From Engraulis encrasicolus (Eukaryota; Chordata; Actinopteri; Clupeiformes; Engraulidae): DNA of 64,000 bases. The stretch covers positions 46,211,856 to 46,275,855 of the forward strand of contig NC_085865.1 in assembly GCF_034702125.1 (NCBI RefSeq), written 5' to 3'. Of the stretch, positions 1 through 26,789 are shown piece after piece. The notes under the pieces were generated by a model. The model made no database searches. It worked only from the letters and a program-made list of their open reading frames with translations, and was not told where the DNA came from. How positions within the stretch are numbered: the first letter of the stretch is position 1; every line of letters begins with the position of its first letter. The position numbers and the translations under genes were made by a program.

Positions 1-310
1 TGAATCGTTTTGGGTAGTTTTTTTTCGATAAGCACCACATGTTAAACACTACACAAAGCAGTGCTTTTAGTGTATAGACCAAGACATACCCCCTTGCTCA
101 ACAAATGTCATAAAAGGGAACACCTGATGTTTGTATAAGAGAACACGGGCAAAGCACAGTCCTTTTAAGAATGTTTTATGGTCATATGAAGCAATAGTAG
201 AGTTTTTTGGTAATGCACACAAACAGCTTATTTGCTTACTCAACAAAAAAGTCTTTAAGGAAAAGAACACCCTACCAAAAATCAAGCATGGTGTCCGATC
301 CATAACATTA
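1..310 (-). repeat. Dispersed repeat, inverted relative to 43490-43700
   Basis: The minus strand here matches the plus strand at 43490-43700. Shared segments include CTTTGTGTAGTGTTTAACAT and the TGCTTTGCCCGTGTTCTCTT stretch. The open frames across it in the two copies are similar but have no recognisable domain, so I treat it as a repeat, not a gene. Confidence 0.5.
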
Positions 311-494
311 TGTCACTGAAATACCAACAGAGAAGTGCAAGAAGCTTGTTGATGAATACAAACACGTGTGGAGGCTCTCATTGCTGTCTAAGGGTATGCA
401 ACCAAATATTAAGCCAATATTGTCAATGCCAATATTTCTCCACATGCCATTTTTCTTGTTTTTCTTTGAAATTACAAAATCCATTTGGAAAACA

Positions 495-660
495 AAATAT
501 TTTCTACACTAGCCACTTGGGGCTCGAACCAACGACCTACCATTCTACGCACCTGTTTGAGCATGGGAGGCACAGCATGATAATGCTGAGCTAAAGTTGC
601 AGACGATAGCTCAGCGCTACTAATACTGTAGGAGTTTTCGGGAGGGAGGTTTACTAACAT
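495..660 (-). repeat. tRNA-like SINE head, downstream of gene A
   Basis: On the minus strand a box-A-like TTAGCTCAGCATTA and a box-B-like GGTTCGAGCC are spaced as in a tRNA-derived promoter. A related unit lies at 31680-31800 with the same CTCCCATGC and GAGCC elements. The cloverleaf is too degenerate for a tRNA gene. Confidence 0.45.
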
Positions 661-1074
661 TCTACGTCAAACTCTGCTAGTTGGCATCCGTTACATTAAT
701 ATAAACCAAGTATCACCCCAATAGTAATTGCTGTATTGTAAGGTGTCTGCTAATGCTGCATAACTTTTGGGTGATATTTGTATGTTCAGGCATAAAATAT
801 GGTAACAAACCCATGTCCCCACTAGGATAGCCAGGATCTCAAAAAGGGCAAACAAATTGTGTGGTCAGTACAAGTGAATGTTGAAATCGGCAAGAATTTT
901 CCTTCAATATATAATATATCATTGTGATGTTGATGTTGTTTTAGATGTGTCATTGTGTTGTTGTATGAAATTGAGAGATGAGCTGTTCAATGTGTGTAAC
1001 CTTGAGCTAAACATGCTTGAAATTATGGGTTCAGGCAGAGACATTCACTTAAAATAATCAATTGAAACGAGGCC

Positions 1075-1420
1075 AGAGTTGCTTGTTGCATTTTCATTTA
1101 TTCTACATCACTACTAGCCTGATTATCATCAACTTTCAAATTTCTTGAAGACTTTGTCTGACCAAGAACATACAATTAACATTTCCCAAATGGCATGGTT
1201 GACCCACCTCCCTTGGTTTGCTACTGGTTGTTTGCTTCCCGACAAAGTGGGAGGAGTTCCCGAATTTTTCCGGAGCTCAGAAACAATATTTGTATTGCTC
1301 CTGGCCTGACTAGAAGCAACGCTGAAGGTGTTGCGTCACTAGGAGGGTGTGGCCTGGCTACATCACTACAGAAACCTCAGAGGCCAGAACACAAGGATCT
1401 AGGAGATCTTCAGGAAGATC
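1075..1420 (+). repeat. Dispersed ~350-bp repeat (three copies in window)
   Basis: Copies are at 1075-1420 and 45240-45640 (same orientation, matching downstream flanks of genes A and B) and 38400-38660 (inverted, inside the satellite). All share the block around CCCACTTTGTCG/CAAAGTGGGAGGAG and GGCATGGTTGACC. No coding potential is recognised. Confidence 0.55.
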
Positions 1421-1924
1421 TTCACTCCTCAACTTGTCCTTTCTGTAATGGAAATGCAGAATATCGTTATATGTATTACTAATAGATGTAACTTCCATGT
1501 GTACCATACCTTTACTGAATGTTACAGCTAATTTGCAGGGGTTGCATCCTTTAAAGTAGCCTTCAAATATCATGTCTATGAGGCCCTGTGCCACTGTGTA
1601 TAAGATTTTAGGGCTTAGTTTTGCAGTTTGTCAAAGAATGTAGCTCTTTGTGGATGCAGACGTTCAAAGCAGATTAGCTCAAGTATTTTCGGCAAGTATG
1701 TTTGAACCATGGCAAAAATTCAATGACCTGATTATACTATAAACAAGCTTGCAACCAGGTAAATTAATGGATTAACAACTTTTGAAGGTCACATGGACAG
1801 ACAGTACATTAAAGTTCACTTCACGAAGGTGATGCCGAAATAACCAGATTTCCTAAACCTACAGCATATATTACATGTTTACTAAATATCCAATATACTG
1901 TATGTGGAAAGTGCCCTGATTATT

Positions 1925-2010
1925 TAAGATTTATTTAAGTGGAAAATAAAGCATCGTATCGAAGGATTATTCAGAATGACCTTGCCACCAGCATCACGGC
2001 TCTTGGGTAT
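1925..2010 (-). other. Probable 3' end of gene A: poly(A) signal and uncertain terminal exon
   Basis: After c36 (ending at 2045) the minus strand carries AAGAGCCGTGATG... at 2004-1981, an echo of the last ~24 nt of c36. The AATAAA poly(A) signal follows at 1935-1930. The same order (echo about 46565-46540, AATAAA 46500-46495) is kept in gene B. The final codons of the protein, normally on a tiny last exon, probably lie here, but more than one acceptor is possible and neither gives a textbook fish MYH tail. Confidence 0.5.
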
Positions 2011-2044
2011 TGAGTTTTACTTGAAAAATGGTTGCTTCTCTTAC

Positions 2045-16938
<14,894 letters not shown>

Positions 16939-16982
16939 GGTTTAACCTTATCCTAATTCAACCATCGGGAAAAAAGAAATCT

Positions 16983-17004
16983 CCTACATGAAAGCATCCC
17001 CCAT
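16983..17004 (-). pseudogene. Decayed second copy of the MYH start exon in intron 1 (MGDAFM-stop)
   Basis: Upstream of the functional ATG the minus strand reads ATG GGG GAT GCT TTC ATG TAG from 17004, that is MGDAFM then stop, against MGDALM in c1. Only the first few codons and the ATG context resemble c1. It is a short remnant, not a coding exon. Confidence 0.5.
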
Positions 17005-17059
17005 AGTCAATCACCTACATTTTGTCATTGAAAATTTTGAAATAATAATTTATTTAAGA

Positions 17060-17121
17060 CTGTAGAACGGACTGTCAAACAGACCCGCTGCCCCAAACTT
17101 CACCATTAATGCGTACCCCAT
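17060..17121 (-). pseudogene. Decayed third copy of the MYH start exon in intron 1
   Basis: From an ATG at 17121 the minus strand reads MGYALMVKFGAAGLF, clearly related to [15 protein letters not shown] of c1, then loses similarity. With the 17004 copy and c1 itself the start exon has been triplicated within about 200 bp. No usable downstream coding segment or donor is visible. Confidence 0.6.
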
Positions 17122-18740
17122 AGTTCAGACTTAGAAAACCAAGGAAAGTCACAATGGTAGGACAGACATTTTACATGACAGATATTTTACCTGAAGTCAT
17201 TGTGTAGGCACTGATTAATTTTTGCACAGGTCCTGAAGTATGAAAATAATCTAACACAAGTAGCCTATTACCAAACAATTAAGAGATTATAGTTGTGTGT
17301 CATGACACCTTGACAATATTAAGGTCATTACAAGGGATTTACCAGGTGCTTGAATGTAGGCTAAGGTTAGTATATACTGTATATTGTGAAAATTGGGCTT
17401 GGTATAAAATTCTCTTAAGAAAAATGTGCACATATTGTATGTAGAAGTCCCTCTAATTCAACTCTTGCCTTGATTTAAGAAAAGGTAACAACATTTACCT
17501 CTCACAACAAATACAAATGCCTAGCCTGGACAGATTTGGATTTGTAGTATATTAAGCATGTGAATCTCACCTCGTTTCAGTCAACCTTCAAATGTACAAT
17601 GTTGATTTGATGCTACTTCTGGAAGTGAATAGAGAAGATACAGTGGCAAGATCAAACACATGCAGTAGTATTCTCAGCTCTGTGTTGAGTAGTCCAACAA
17701 TGTTCTTTCCCCACTGCAATATGCACAAATTGTGTCTGTTTCTCTGGTCCCTGATAGCCTGGGAAATCCCATGCTGCTTTGCACAATCATTTCGATCTGA
17801 AAGACAGCATCAAATCTATCCTTCAGTGAGGGTTCCTGATCATGATCTCCAATTATAGAGCAGGGAGGCGTGGAAAGGCGATGAGTGCAGTTTGTTTGAA
17901 TCAAGGAGGTAGTGTAAGACCTGGAGAGTGAATAAGTCCCGCCCCCAGTCATTTCAATGGGAAATGCTAGGCTAGTGAATTCAGCCAAAATTGAGTTTCA
18001 TGGAGCTCATTTCCGGGACCAGTTTACTCAGCCAACTACGTGTCATGTTACTGACTGTTTCTGGTTGACCAGAAAGCTATATGGAAGACGGGCATAGGAT
18101 GCATGGAGGTATTATAAGGTGCCCAACCACAGACCTATAGAGGTCTGATTGCCCAACGCTAAACTCGCGCACCCACCAATCATCTTGAGCGAAGTGGTGT
18201 CGGAAATGAGCATATTTGTGAAAATGGCGACGAGGAAGTGCCTTGCTAATCGGCGAAGCTCACCAGCCAAATCCTGACCCCCTTGTTTGAATAGATACTA
18301 CTGACACGATTGGCTATGGGCTACGTATGCCAAATGATACCCATTCGTGATGCTCAATAAACAGCTGTTGTCAGTCGTAAACCACACACCCCCTACGGGA
18401 TTTACAGTACACAGGTCTACAGACCTTATCTCACTTGTGATTAGGTCTGGTGATAACCAGGCAAGGTCCCTGATGAGATGCAGTACCACCATGTGGTAGA
18501 TATCTGAACGGTGTTTGATACTTTTGTCAACCAGCCTGCCCATAATGACATTCAATATTAAATGAATTACATAAACTGCCATCTGTCTGTCTGTCTCTCT
18601 ATGTATAGTTTGTCTTGATTTACAGTTTTACTTTATTATTTTCCTTAATTATTCTAGCCTTCTTCCACTTGTCTATTTTCCTACCTATTTGTCAGCTACC
18701 TGCCTGGTAGACCCTCAGTAGCATGTAGATGTCAGCTTAC

Positions 18741-18775
18741 CTCTGGGTTGGTCTATGCTGTGTCCACCACCACGA
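18741..18775 (-). other. Probable 5' untranslated first exon of gene A
   Basis: The exon ends at a consensus donor, AACCCAGAG|GTAAGC, at 18741/18740. Its 5' end near 18775 is inferred from the usual 25-32 nt spacing below the TATA box. It would be joined across about 1.8 kb to the ATG exon, whose likely acceptor is GAATTAG just upstream of 16960. The TSS is not directly readable. Confidence 0.5.
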
Positions 18776-18799
18776 CTAAAAGCCACAAATGATTTGCTT

Positions 18800-18876
18800 C
18801 TTTTATAGGGGAGAGTTGATCCCAATATGGAGGTGAGCATCAAGTCAGCCCCGCTCTCCCCATATTTCATAAAAGG
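18800..18876 (-). promoter_or_regulatory. Putative gene A core promoter: TATA box and CArG-like sites
   Basis: On the minus strand a TATAAAAG box lies at 18800-18807. A CArG-like CCATATTGGG is at 18821-18830 and a second, CCTTTTATGA, at 18867-18876; each is one base off the CC(A/T)6GG consensus bound by SRF in muscle promoters. About 60 nt downstream of the TATA box lies a good splice donor (GTAAGC), as expected for the short untranslated first exon of sarcomeric MYH genes. Assignment to gene A is by position and orientation, about 1.8 kb 5' of the ATG exon. Confidence 0.6.
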
Positions 18877-18879
18877 AAA

Positions 18880-19300
18880 AACTCTGAATGGCTCCCATCC
18901 AGACATATATGGAATTTGATATGGTGATTGACACAGACGGGAGCAAGTTTATGTGCAAATGCAGGTGGGGGAGAGGACAGCAGGACAGGGCATCAGCATC
19001 AACACCTGAACCCAAGACCATATCTAGGAGTTAGCTATTGTCAGATGGAACACACAGCCTGTGCACTATTTTAAAATCCTTCTTGACATTCCCATAGCCA
19101 AGAACAAAATGCTGACCTTGTGTTCAATACATATGCTCAATGAATCTCTACTGGCACACAAACGTCAAATGACAAATATATATATAAGTACAAATAACCA
19201 TATATATCTACTTTTGTAAATGACAATTGATGGTTAAATAAAACTATATCTTAATTATTTTCCTGCAAACCTTTGTCATTGTCAATGAAAAATGCATGGT
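18880..19300. other. Upstream of gene A, nothing recognised
   Basis: Sequence 5' of the proposed promoter. AT-rich around 19160-19260. No exon, repeat family or open frame that I can name. It may contain distal muscle control elements, but none can be picked out by eye. Confidence 0.3.
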
Positions 19301-19799
19301 CACCTTGCTGACAATAAGACTAGGGAGAGAAACACTACATGTTATGTGCCCTTTAACAGTTAGCAAATTTAACAAGGTCCAAAAGATAGCTACAGCTATC
19401 AACTTTAGTAGACCAAAGCAAGGTCAGAGCATGGGGCCCCTGATGTATTGTCACCCTGTTGTTCACATCTCCCTCGAGTCATGGCCCTTCACAGCATCTC
19501 AGTGGCACCACATTGTTTCCTTGAGGACAAAGATAACTCTGTGAAATTCAGCTCAGGTTCTTTCGTGAGCGACTGTACTCATATTGATGCACTTGACACG
19601 ACACCTTCACACCCTCCTGGGAGTCTGTACAGCAGCTGCCCTCTCATCACCACAGCTGTTGCTTTAATATTCAAACACAGACTGTATGCCATTGTTACTC
19701 ACAATTACAAGAAATTTCACATTTAAAGTTAACAATAGTTATTAATAGTTAAAAGTTAACAAGTGAGCAATTAGTTTACTAGTGGATGACATTGGCAAC

Positions 19800-20262
19800 A
19801 TTTTTTTGAGTGATATTGGCTCAAGTCCACATTGAACCATTGAACCACACCAACCAATGCAGAAACCTAGCCAACCTTCGGCCACTACAATCAAACACAA
19901 CTTCAATCACCTCCTTCTCTGTTGGTCTCTGGAACTGCCAGTCAGCTGTCAACAGAGCTGACTTCATCTCTGCCTATGCTAGTAGTCTCTCTGTTGACCT
20001 GCTGGCACTAACAGAAACCTGGTTGAAACCTGAGAACACTGCCACGCCAGCAGCACTCTCATCTAACCACTCCTTTTCACACACCATCATGATGTGTATG
20101 TAGGTACTCTAATAACTCTAACCCTTCTTTGCATCTTCACTTGTTCTGTATTGCTGTGCACTTTGTGCTAGTGTTGTCTATGGTAGTGATGGATATGATT
20201 ATGTCCTCGTTTGTAAGTCGCTTTGGTCATAAAGCGTCTGCCAAATGCAATGTAATGTAATT
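19800..20262 (+). mobile_element. Internally deleted LINE: endonuclease N-terminus joined to 3' tail
   Basis: The plus-strand frame 19810-20103 contains FSVGLWNCQSAVNRADF and LLALTETWLKPENTATPAAL, the start of the apurinic endonuclease domain of fish L2/CR1-type LINEs. It stops and is followed by a typical tail (GTAAGTCGCTTTGGTC, AAAGCGTCTGCCAAATGC at about 20212-20250). The rest of ORF2, including reverse transcriptase, is missing. Confidence 0.8.
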
Positions 20263-20619
20263 AAGTTAAAACGTGCTTCATCCAGACATGAAAAACGCCT
20301 GTCATTCCAGTGAAAACATTACGTTTACTCAGAATCCGCCCGCTGACCTGCCTAATTTTGTGGATCTAGTGACACTTGTTAAGCGGTTTGCAGAAAAAAT
20401 GTCAAAAAGGTGTTGACCCCAAAGGCCCATAAGCTCTTGCACTCAGAAGTGACTTAGAAGGGGGGTGGGGGGTGGGAGCCAAGAAAGCTGTGACACATTA
20501 AGGAAAGCACCAAGGTGTTAATGCTGTGACTTTAAAACGCTGACACGCGTGTGCATCACATGCCAAAAGAAGACCTTGCACTTCCAAGGGTGAACGATCC
20601 TCAGTCTACATACTCACAC

Positions 20620-20710
20620 ATCCTTAATTACCTCCACCAAGGAGGTTATGTTTTCAGTCACGTTGGTTTGTCTGTCTGTCTGCATGATAACTCAAAAAGT
20701 CATGAACGGC
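20620..20710 (+). repeat. CCTCCACCAAGGAGG hairpin repeat
   Basis: CTTAATTACCTCCACCAAGG then AGGTTATGTTTTCAGTC, with CTGTCTGTCTG, recurs at 39810-39900. The short CCTCC/GGAGG palindrome is shared. It looks like the end of a dispersed element; the family is not identified. Confidence 0.4.
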
Positions 20711-21659
20711 TTTGGATGAAATTTTGTGGAGTTCTTGGAAATGGCAATGAGACGAGGGACAGAAACAATACATGTTATGTGCCCTTTAAACATTCAGAAA
20801 ATTTAACAAGGTCCAAAAGATAGCCACAGCTGTCAACCTTTGTAGACCAAAGCAAGGTCAGAGTATGGGGCCCCTGATGTATTGTCACCCTGTTGTTCAC
20901 ATCTCCCTCGAGTCATGGCCCTTCACAGCATCTCAGTGGCACCACATTATTTCCTTGAGGACAAAGATAACCCTGTGAAATTCAGCTCAGGTTCCTTCAT
21001 GAGCGACTGTACTCATATTGATGCACTTGACACGAGACCTTCACACCCCCCTGGGAGTCTGTACAGCAGCTGCCCTCTCATCACCACAACTGTTGCTTTA
21101 ATATTCAAACATATGATTTGCCATTGTTACTAATTCATGAAAGCACAATTTCAAGAAATGTCACATTCAAGAAATTGCTCAAATGCTGTTAAGTCAAGTC
21201 CACATTAAGTCCACATCAAGTCCAAATATCGGCTTCATTAATTAAAAAAAATGTATACTGAAACATATTAAGTTGTAAGTTAAAACCTGCGTCATCCAGA
21301 CATGAAGAACGCCTGTCATTCTAGTGAAAACATTAAGTTTACTCGAAATCCGCCGGCTGACCTGCCTAATCCTGTGAATCTAATGACACTTGTTAAGCTG
21401 TTTGCAGACAAGATGTTGAGAAGGTGTTGAGCCCAAAGACCTATAAGGTCTTGCACTCAGAAGTGACTTGCCTGGGGGGGTGGGGGGGGGGGGGGGGACA
21501 CACTAAGGAAAGCACCAAGTCACTCACAAGGTGTTACTGCTGCGACTTTAAAACGCTCACACGTGTGTCTGTGCATCGCATGCCAAAAGATGACCTTACA
21601 CTTTCAAGGTTGAGCGATCCTCAGGCTCCATACTCACACATCCTTAGTTACTCTCTGGG

Positions 21660-21990
21660 TGCATTTCTAGTTTTCTTTGAATTTGACATGGGGACTAAGA
21701 AAACCACCCATTTGCATGTTGAATCAGTTTAACGAATCACCAATAATGTGCATACATTTATATTCAGGCTCTCAATTATAAATAAGCAAACAACTACCAT
21801 GTAACTACTGCAAGTCCATAATGATTTTCTGAATAAGCTGTCCTTGTTGTGAGGCTTCTTGGATATGTTTGAGGCTCAAATGGTCTTAGAGTTATTCATA
21901 TAGCTCATCACATTGCTCCATTTTATCCTCTGCACATTGTCCTCAGTCAAACATATTTATTTATTGTGTAATGATGTGACCTCTGGTCAG
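21660..21990. other. Intergenic, nothing recognised
   Basis: No open frame, repeat or motif that I can name between the tandem duplication and the 22-kb block. Confidence 0.3.
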
Positions 21991-24990
21991 GTTGTTTATG
22001 TTGCATTTGAATGTCTGGAAACGACACAATCTGAACGGCCTTTGAGTGTTTAATGACTGCATATTTCCTCTAACTATATTCTCTGATTGGATATCATGAT
22101 AACAGTAAAAGAGATTTCAGATACTGCTCAAACGGTAACCTTAGAAGTGAACTTACATCTTGTCCTCAAGTGATAAGCTGCCTGCACTACACCTGATGCG
22201 TATCCTCAACACTGCGACAACAGATGTCTAGCAGATAGCCACTGACTGTTCTCAATCAAAGACAGGCACTCAGAATTGTCATACGAATGTCACAGGGCTA
22301 TCTTTGTGCTTAAGAGAGAAGGCTAAGGAAACAGAGATGTGTCAGTGAGGCATAATCTGTCATCGGCTACCAGCCGCCTGACCTTGGCCTTGAAAGAAAG
22401 TAGCTGGTCTGTTTAGGCCCAAGGACAGACGACAGCACATGCGGTATTGACAGCATGCACCAGGGCCATTGTAAAACTGTAAACCTTCTTCCAAGGTTGC
22501 TGTCCCTCAAATTGCTAAGTGACGCACAACCTTCAGCACCGTCTTGTTGACCATACACTGTCGCCTCCTTCTATTTGTCCTTGAGTACAAAGATAAGCCT
22601 GTGAAATTCTTGCTGAATACCAGCTAGACACACATAGAACGTTTAAGTGTAAACTTGCAACAGATGGACTAGAATCACATGAGACACATCTCAGGATGAA
22701 TACATTCTTATTCTGATTTCGGAGAAACAGAGTTGTCTGGGAACATTCCTTTTGTATCAGGTTGCCTTGTATGTATTGTGATTATTATTAATCCATCATG
22801 CTACACACATATTTCAATAAAATGTTCTTGATATGATTGCTAATGCCAGCCATAGTGCTTAGGAATATATTTTGTTTTGAGATGTTCACTATGGTCAGGA
22901 CTACGGTTAAGAAATTAACAAAGACCACTTAATGTTCCACTCTATTATCTAATTGAGGAATACAGTGTCCTATTAGCATTCGTGTCCCACATTACTTAAA
23001 TACATTCCCCCAAACTACTGCAACCCTGGCTGGCAGGTTGCATGTATGTGGAGTTGAGAGAAATGAGGAGGCGGGTGGGCAGTGTTGGGGTGTTGGGATT
23101 ATGATTCCATGGCCCCTGGGCCAGACGACAAGAAAGGCCCCACTCAATGAGTGCCGTTAGTTTACAAAATAAAACAATTCACGGTTTTAGGCCAGATGTC
23201 ATATGTGAGAGTCTATGTTATTGGGGGTATGGGGGGCAGTGTTCTGTGAACATTTTGAAAATATAGTTGTTAAAAGTGTGATTTCATCGCAATATGAGAA
23301 TGGAAATATAGATGCTTGGGCTTCAGGGCTCCTTTGACTCTTGAGCCCCTGGGCCTAGACCCAGTAGGCCCATGCATTAATCTGTCCTTGGGTGGTGCAT
23401 GTCATCTTGTCATCTCCTTAAGGGCCCCTGACCACTGCAGCTGTTCCAGGAAACAGGCTCCTCCCCTGGGTCCACTGACCAGCAGCCACCTTTGAGCTAC
23501 TCTGAGGAGCCCGGCTGTTCCTTCCAGCAGATGGCCACTTCATTGAGAATATGCCCAAGGAAGCAAAAGGATGGCTCTGTGATTCTTAATCACTCCCCCC
23601 CCCAGTTATGTATGGATTTATTTCATCTTAAATGTAAGTAGCTTAATAAACCAAGACCAGTTATGTGATGTGGTGTTATGTAGGCTAAGCTATGGTGGAT
23701 AATATAAAAGGATGCTCTAAAATTGTATTGAATTTAGGAATGTAGTGCAGAGTCCTTATAGGCTATTTCTCTCTTTTTTATTATACAGGAGAATTTTGTA
23801 GCTGAATAAAAGACCCTGGTGACACTCAATGGAAGATGTGCGTTACTTGTTTGAAGTGGACACTCAGACGTCATTACCTGGTTTCAGGTAAATAGCACTT
23901 TTTAAAACATGGACAGTGGCTATATTTTTGAAGGTAACATTTTCGAAAAACAACTTTTCCAATGCCCAAAAGTAATATTTTGAGAGAAAGAGAGAGAGAG
24001 ATTTCCATTCATTTTCATTTAAATTGTGATTTTGTTCCATAGGTTGCATTACAAACATTCAGTCTGTTTAACTTTCATAATGTGAATGTGTAGGCCTAGA
24101 TGTGTACACACAGGCTATATCTGTTTTATCATTTTTTATTGTAGGGTATTCATCTGGCAGACTTGGAAATAGACAAAGTCCACAGAGCATAGAGGCACTT
24201 TAAATTAGGAGGAATAGTCTTAGTAAGACATAGTGGAGAATGTATTTGACTTCTCAAATTACCCCAACCCATACCTGAGAATGGCATTACTGCCGCTGCC
24301 TTTGTTTTCCGTACCTACCTGTTAATCTTCCTCCCCATGCCCCCTCCAGGCCACAAGCTCAATGGCAGCATGCAAAGACTGGACAGAAAGAATAGAGTGG
24401 CAAAGTGCGAGCCACAATTGGCTCGAGCCAACCATAACTCAAAGATTGTAAGATTCTGTACCCTTTGCTCTAACTGGAAAGTTAGTAGAACTCAGGTCAT
24501 TATGAAGTTTTAACCGCCATTCTTTTGCAGATAACTGTTTGTTTAAATATGTAGAAGATATGATATTATTGTGTATTAATTTAGCCAGGTATATTGTTTT
24601 TCTGTGGATGGTAAATAATAACACGCTGACCCAAAGATTACATCAGTGATGAAGGATTAACCTCAAGTGTCTGGAGCTAGGGTAAGATTGACAGATGTAT
24701 TCCGAATTGAAACGTTTGAAAAGGATGAATGAAAGAACTCTGGCAAGCCCGCTTAATGAATGAATAACTGTTTAATGAAGACATCACTGCACACTTTACA
24801 AGGCACACTTTACTGATCTTTTTCCATTTGTCACCTTTGCTTTGTAGGTCTCTTGTATGATATGACAGGTGCAGATAAGGTTCTCTTTCAGTGGAATCGT
24901 TCGGAATCACTATGGGGTTTGCACTCTCTCTTTTCAATCACGCCGTTATAGGCCTTGAGCCAGAACCCAAAAATTGACCTCTCGCAATCG
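21990..24990. repeat. ~3-kb segmental duplication block, copy 1
   Basis: Collinear, direct match to 39905-43000 with small gaps. Pairs include 22000/39910 (ATTTGAATGTCTGG), 22200/40110 (CTCAACACTGCGACAACAG), 23000/40960 (ACTACTGCAACCCTGGC), 23940/41670 and 24820/42880. Copy 2 has gained a Tc1-like element (42192-42763) and a longer GA tract. Open frames within are short and not conserved as protein. Non-coding by inspection. Confidence 0.8.
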
Positions 24991-25039
24991 AACGGGTGGG
25001 CAAGTTCTAATCTGTTTTTTTGACTTCTTGGACATCTCA

Positions 25040-25690
25040 AGTTAACAGTTTGGCATGATAACCATTGCAAACAGGTAGCTTTTTGGTAGTTATCATGTGT
25101 TGAAATGGTGGACCAGTAAAATGGAAATGTGAAAATCGGTATTGTGGTTCTTTGCTATTATGTAGTTTGTTGAGCACACAGGGTGCTTGAATTACCTCAG
25201 GGATGCTTTCCCTTCTATTAAGACCCTACAGGGGTTGTTAGAGCACACTAATAGGCCTAATAGAATCACCTCAGCAATATGTGAATGACAAAATATGATA
25301 AAAAGGATAACATATGAAATCCGTTTTTTCCCTTCTTTTTTACTTTTTTTACTTTTCCCACAACAGCAAAACAACACCAAAAAACATAATGACCAAACAC
25401 ATACTAACATGTGATAACCATATACTGTACATTAATATGGCATGATAACCATTGCAAAGAGGTAGTTAGTGAAAGATCATGCGTTGAAATGGTGGACCAG
25501 TAAAACGGAAATGTGAAAACTGTATTGTTGTTCTTCGTTATTATGCAGTTTGTTGACCACACAGGGTGCTTACATTTCCTCAGGGATGCTTTCCCTTCAA
25601 TCAAGACCCTAAAAAGGTTTTAGACCATACCGATAAACCTAATAGAATCACCTAAGCAATATGTGAATGACAAAATGTGATAAAAATGTG
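25040..25690. repeat. ~390-bp tandem duplication
   Basis: 25049-25300 matches 25437-25690 in direct orientation. Shared landmarks are GGCATGATAACCATTGCAAA, GAAATGGTGGACCAGTAAAA and CCTCAGGGATGCTTTCCCTT. No coding content is recognised. Confidence 0.75.
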
Positions 25691-25875
25691 GGTTTTTTTA
25701 ATGTATTAAACTTGTCCTGCAATAGCAAGAATAACATGAACAAATACACATTAACCATATTAGAATAAACTAAAGAGCATTATTTCAGTCCTTAAGATCT
25801 GACTCAGTCCAGTAAGCATCTGTAAATATGTCACCATGATTATCCTCTTCATGCTGAGATACGCATGTCTGAAGT

Positions 25876-26170
25876 TTTTAGAGGGTTGTGCATTTTGAGC
25901 TAATTCTCAGACATTGGCAATCTGGCCGTTTACATTGATGGCTGCACTTGCAAGACATCAGTTGTAGCACTGCCTCAGGGGCTGGAGGTTGCCGCATCCA
26001 CTGTATAGTGAGCTGGTCATTTTCATAGTTGGCCCAGCCATGGTCAAGTGGGCTTGGGATTTGTGGATGCTGCTGAAGACTTGCTCTCAAGATGCCAGCC
26101 TGATAGTTGGCAAACACAGCATGCATGAGGATGCAGTCCTCACATGTTGAAAGTTGGCTTGATTCACACT
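25876..26170 (-). pseudogene. Relic with cysteine-rich tail (transposon-type protein fragment)
   Basis: Minus-strand frame reading ...QLSTCEDCILMHAVFANYQ..., then PPAPEAVLQLMSCKCSHQCK and RPDCQCLRISSKCTTL, then stop. The PPAPE..L..L..C.C...C....C.C tail is a pattern I associate with uncharacterised, often transposon-linked proteins having a tesmin/CXC-like end. There is no complete gene around it, so it is probably a decayed copy. Confidence 0.4.
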
Positions 26171-26639
26171 CTCCATGCTAAGTGTAGAAAAGCTGATTGC
26201 GGGTTGTATTTATGTTCTACGTATTTGTCGATGCAATGTAGAGTTGGCACCTAAATGCTTCATGAATACATCCATGGACAGCTCCAAGTCCTGTCCCAGC
26301 GTATGAAAAACTGTTTGAAAGAGCTCTGATCTCATCGTGAGCTTTAAGGCTCTGAGCTTTCCACGGCCTGCACTGTCCTTTTGTGTTTTTATGATTAAGT
26401 TATTTTTTGTATTTACTTTACATTATTTTTCTATTGTAGCCCTAGCCTCTTCCCCCTTACATTAGAAAATTTGTATTTCATGTTAAGATATTCCCTATCA
26501 CATAACCTGGTGGCTCGGTGGTACTCGCACTGGGTACAAAGTAGTTCAAGAAAACTGTCACTGTCACGTGGTGTACCCCGGCTGTCATGTGGTGCACCTC
26601 GGCCGGCTGGCTTTAAGGTCGTAACGCAGTCCCTCTGTT

Positions 26640-26770
26640 ATAGCCTTATTGTCACCAAATAGTAATGGCCAAGTCTTAATCGGTTACCTAAGACTTCCTG
26701 CATTGTTAGCAATGTTGTTATAATGTAGTTGAGCGTTTTCAGCCAAGAGTGAATTGGCCTGTCGCTAGGC
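26640..26770. repeat. Dispersed repeat shared with MYH introns
   Basis: AGCAATGTTGTTATAATGTA followed by GTTGAGC..TTTTCAG recurs at 12660-12730 (intron of A), 61880-62000 (matching intron of B) and 55390-55480. It is a dispersed family, not an exon. Confidence 0.5.
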
Positions 26771-26789
26771 TCATTTGCAGTAGGAGGCT

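Larger units (their letters stand above)
16939..18740 (-). other. Intron 1 of gene A
   Basis: About 1.8 kb between the proposed untranslated exon and the ATG exon. It holds the two decayed start-exon copies near 17000 and 17100. I recognise no other element in 17130-18740. No long open frame resembles a known protein. Confidence 0.45.
19310..21660. repeat. ~1-kb tandem duplication with a LINE remnant in the first copy
   Basis: 19320-19690 matches 20765-21115 and 20265-20620 matches 21270-21650 in direct orientation. Offsets are about 1445 bp and 1010 bp. The 435-bp difference corresponds to the LINE fragment at 19800-20262, so that insertion is only in copy 1. Shared landmarks are CCTCGAGTCATGGCCC and GAAAACATTA(C/A)GTTTACTC. 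The open frames across it repeat between copies but resemble nothing known. Confidence 0.75.
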
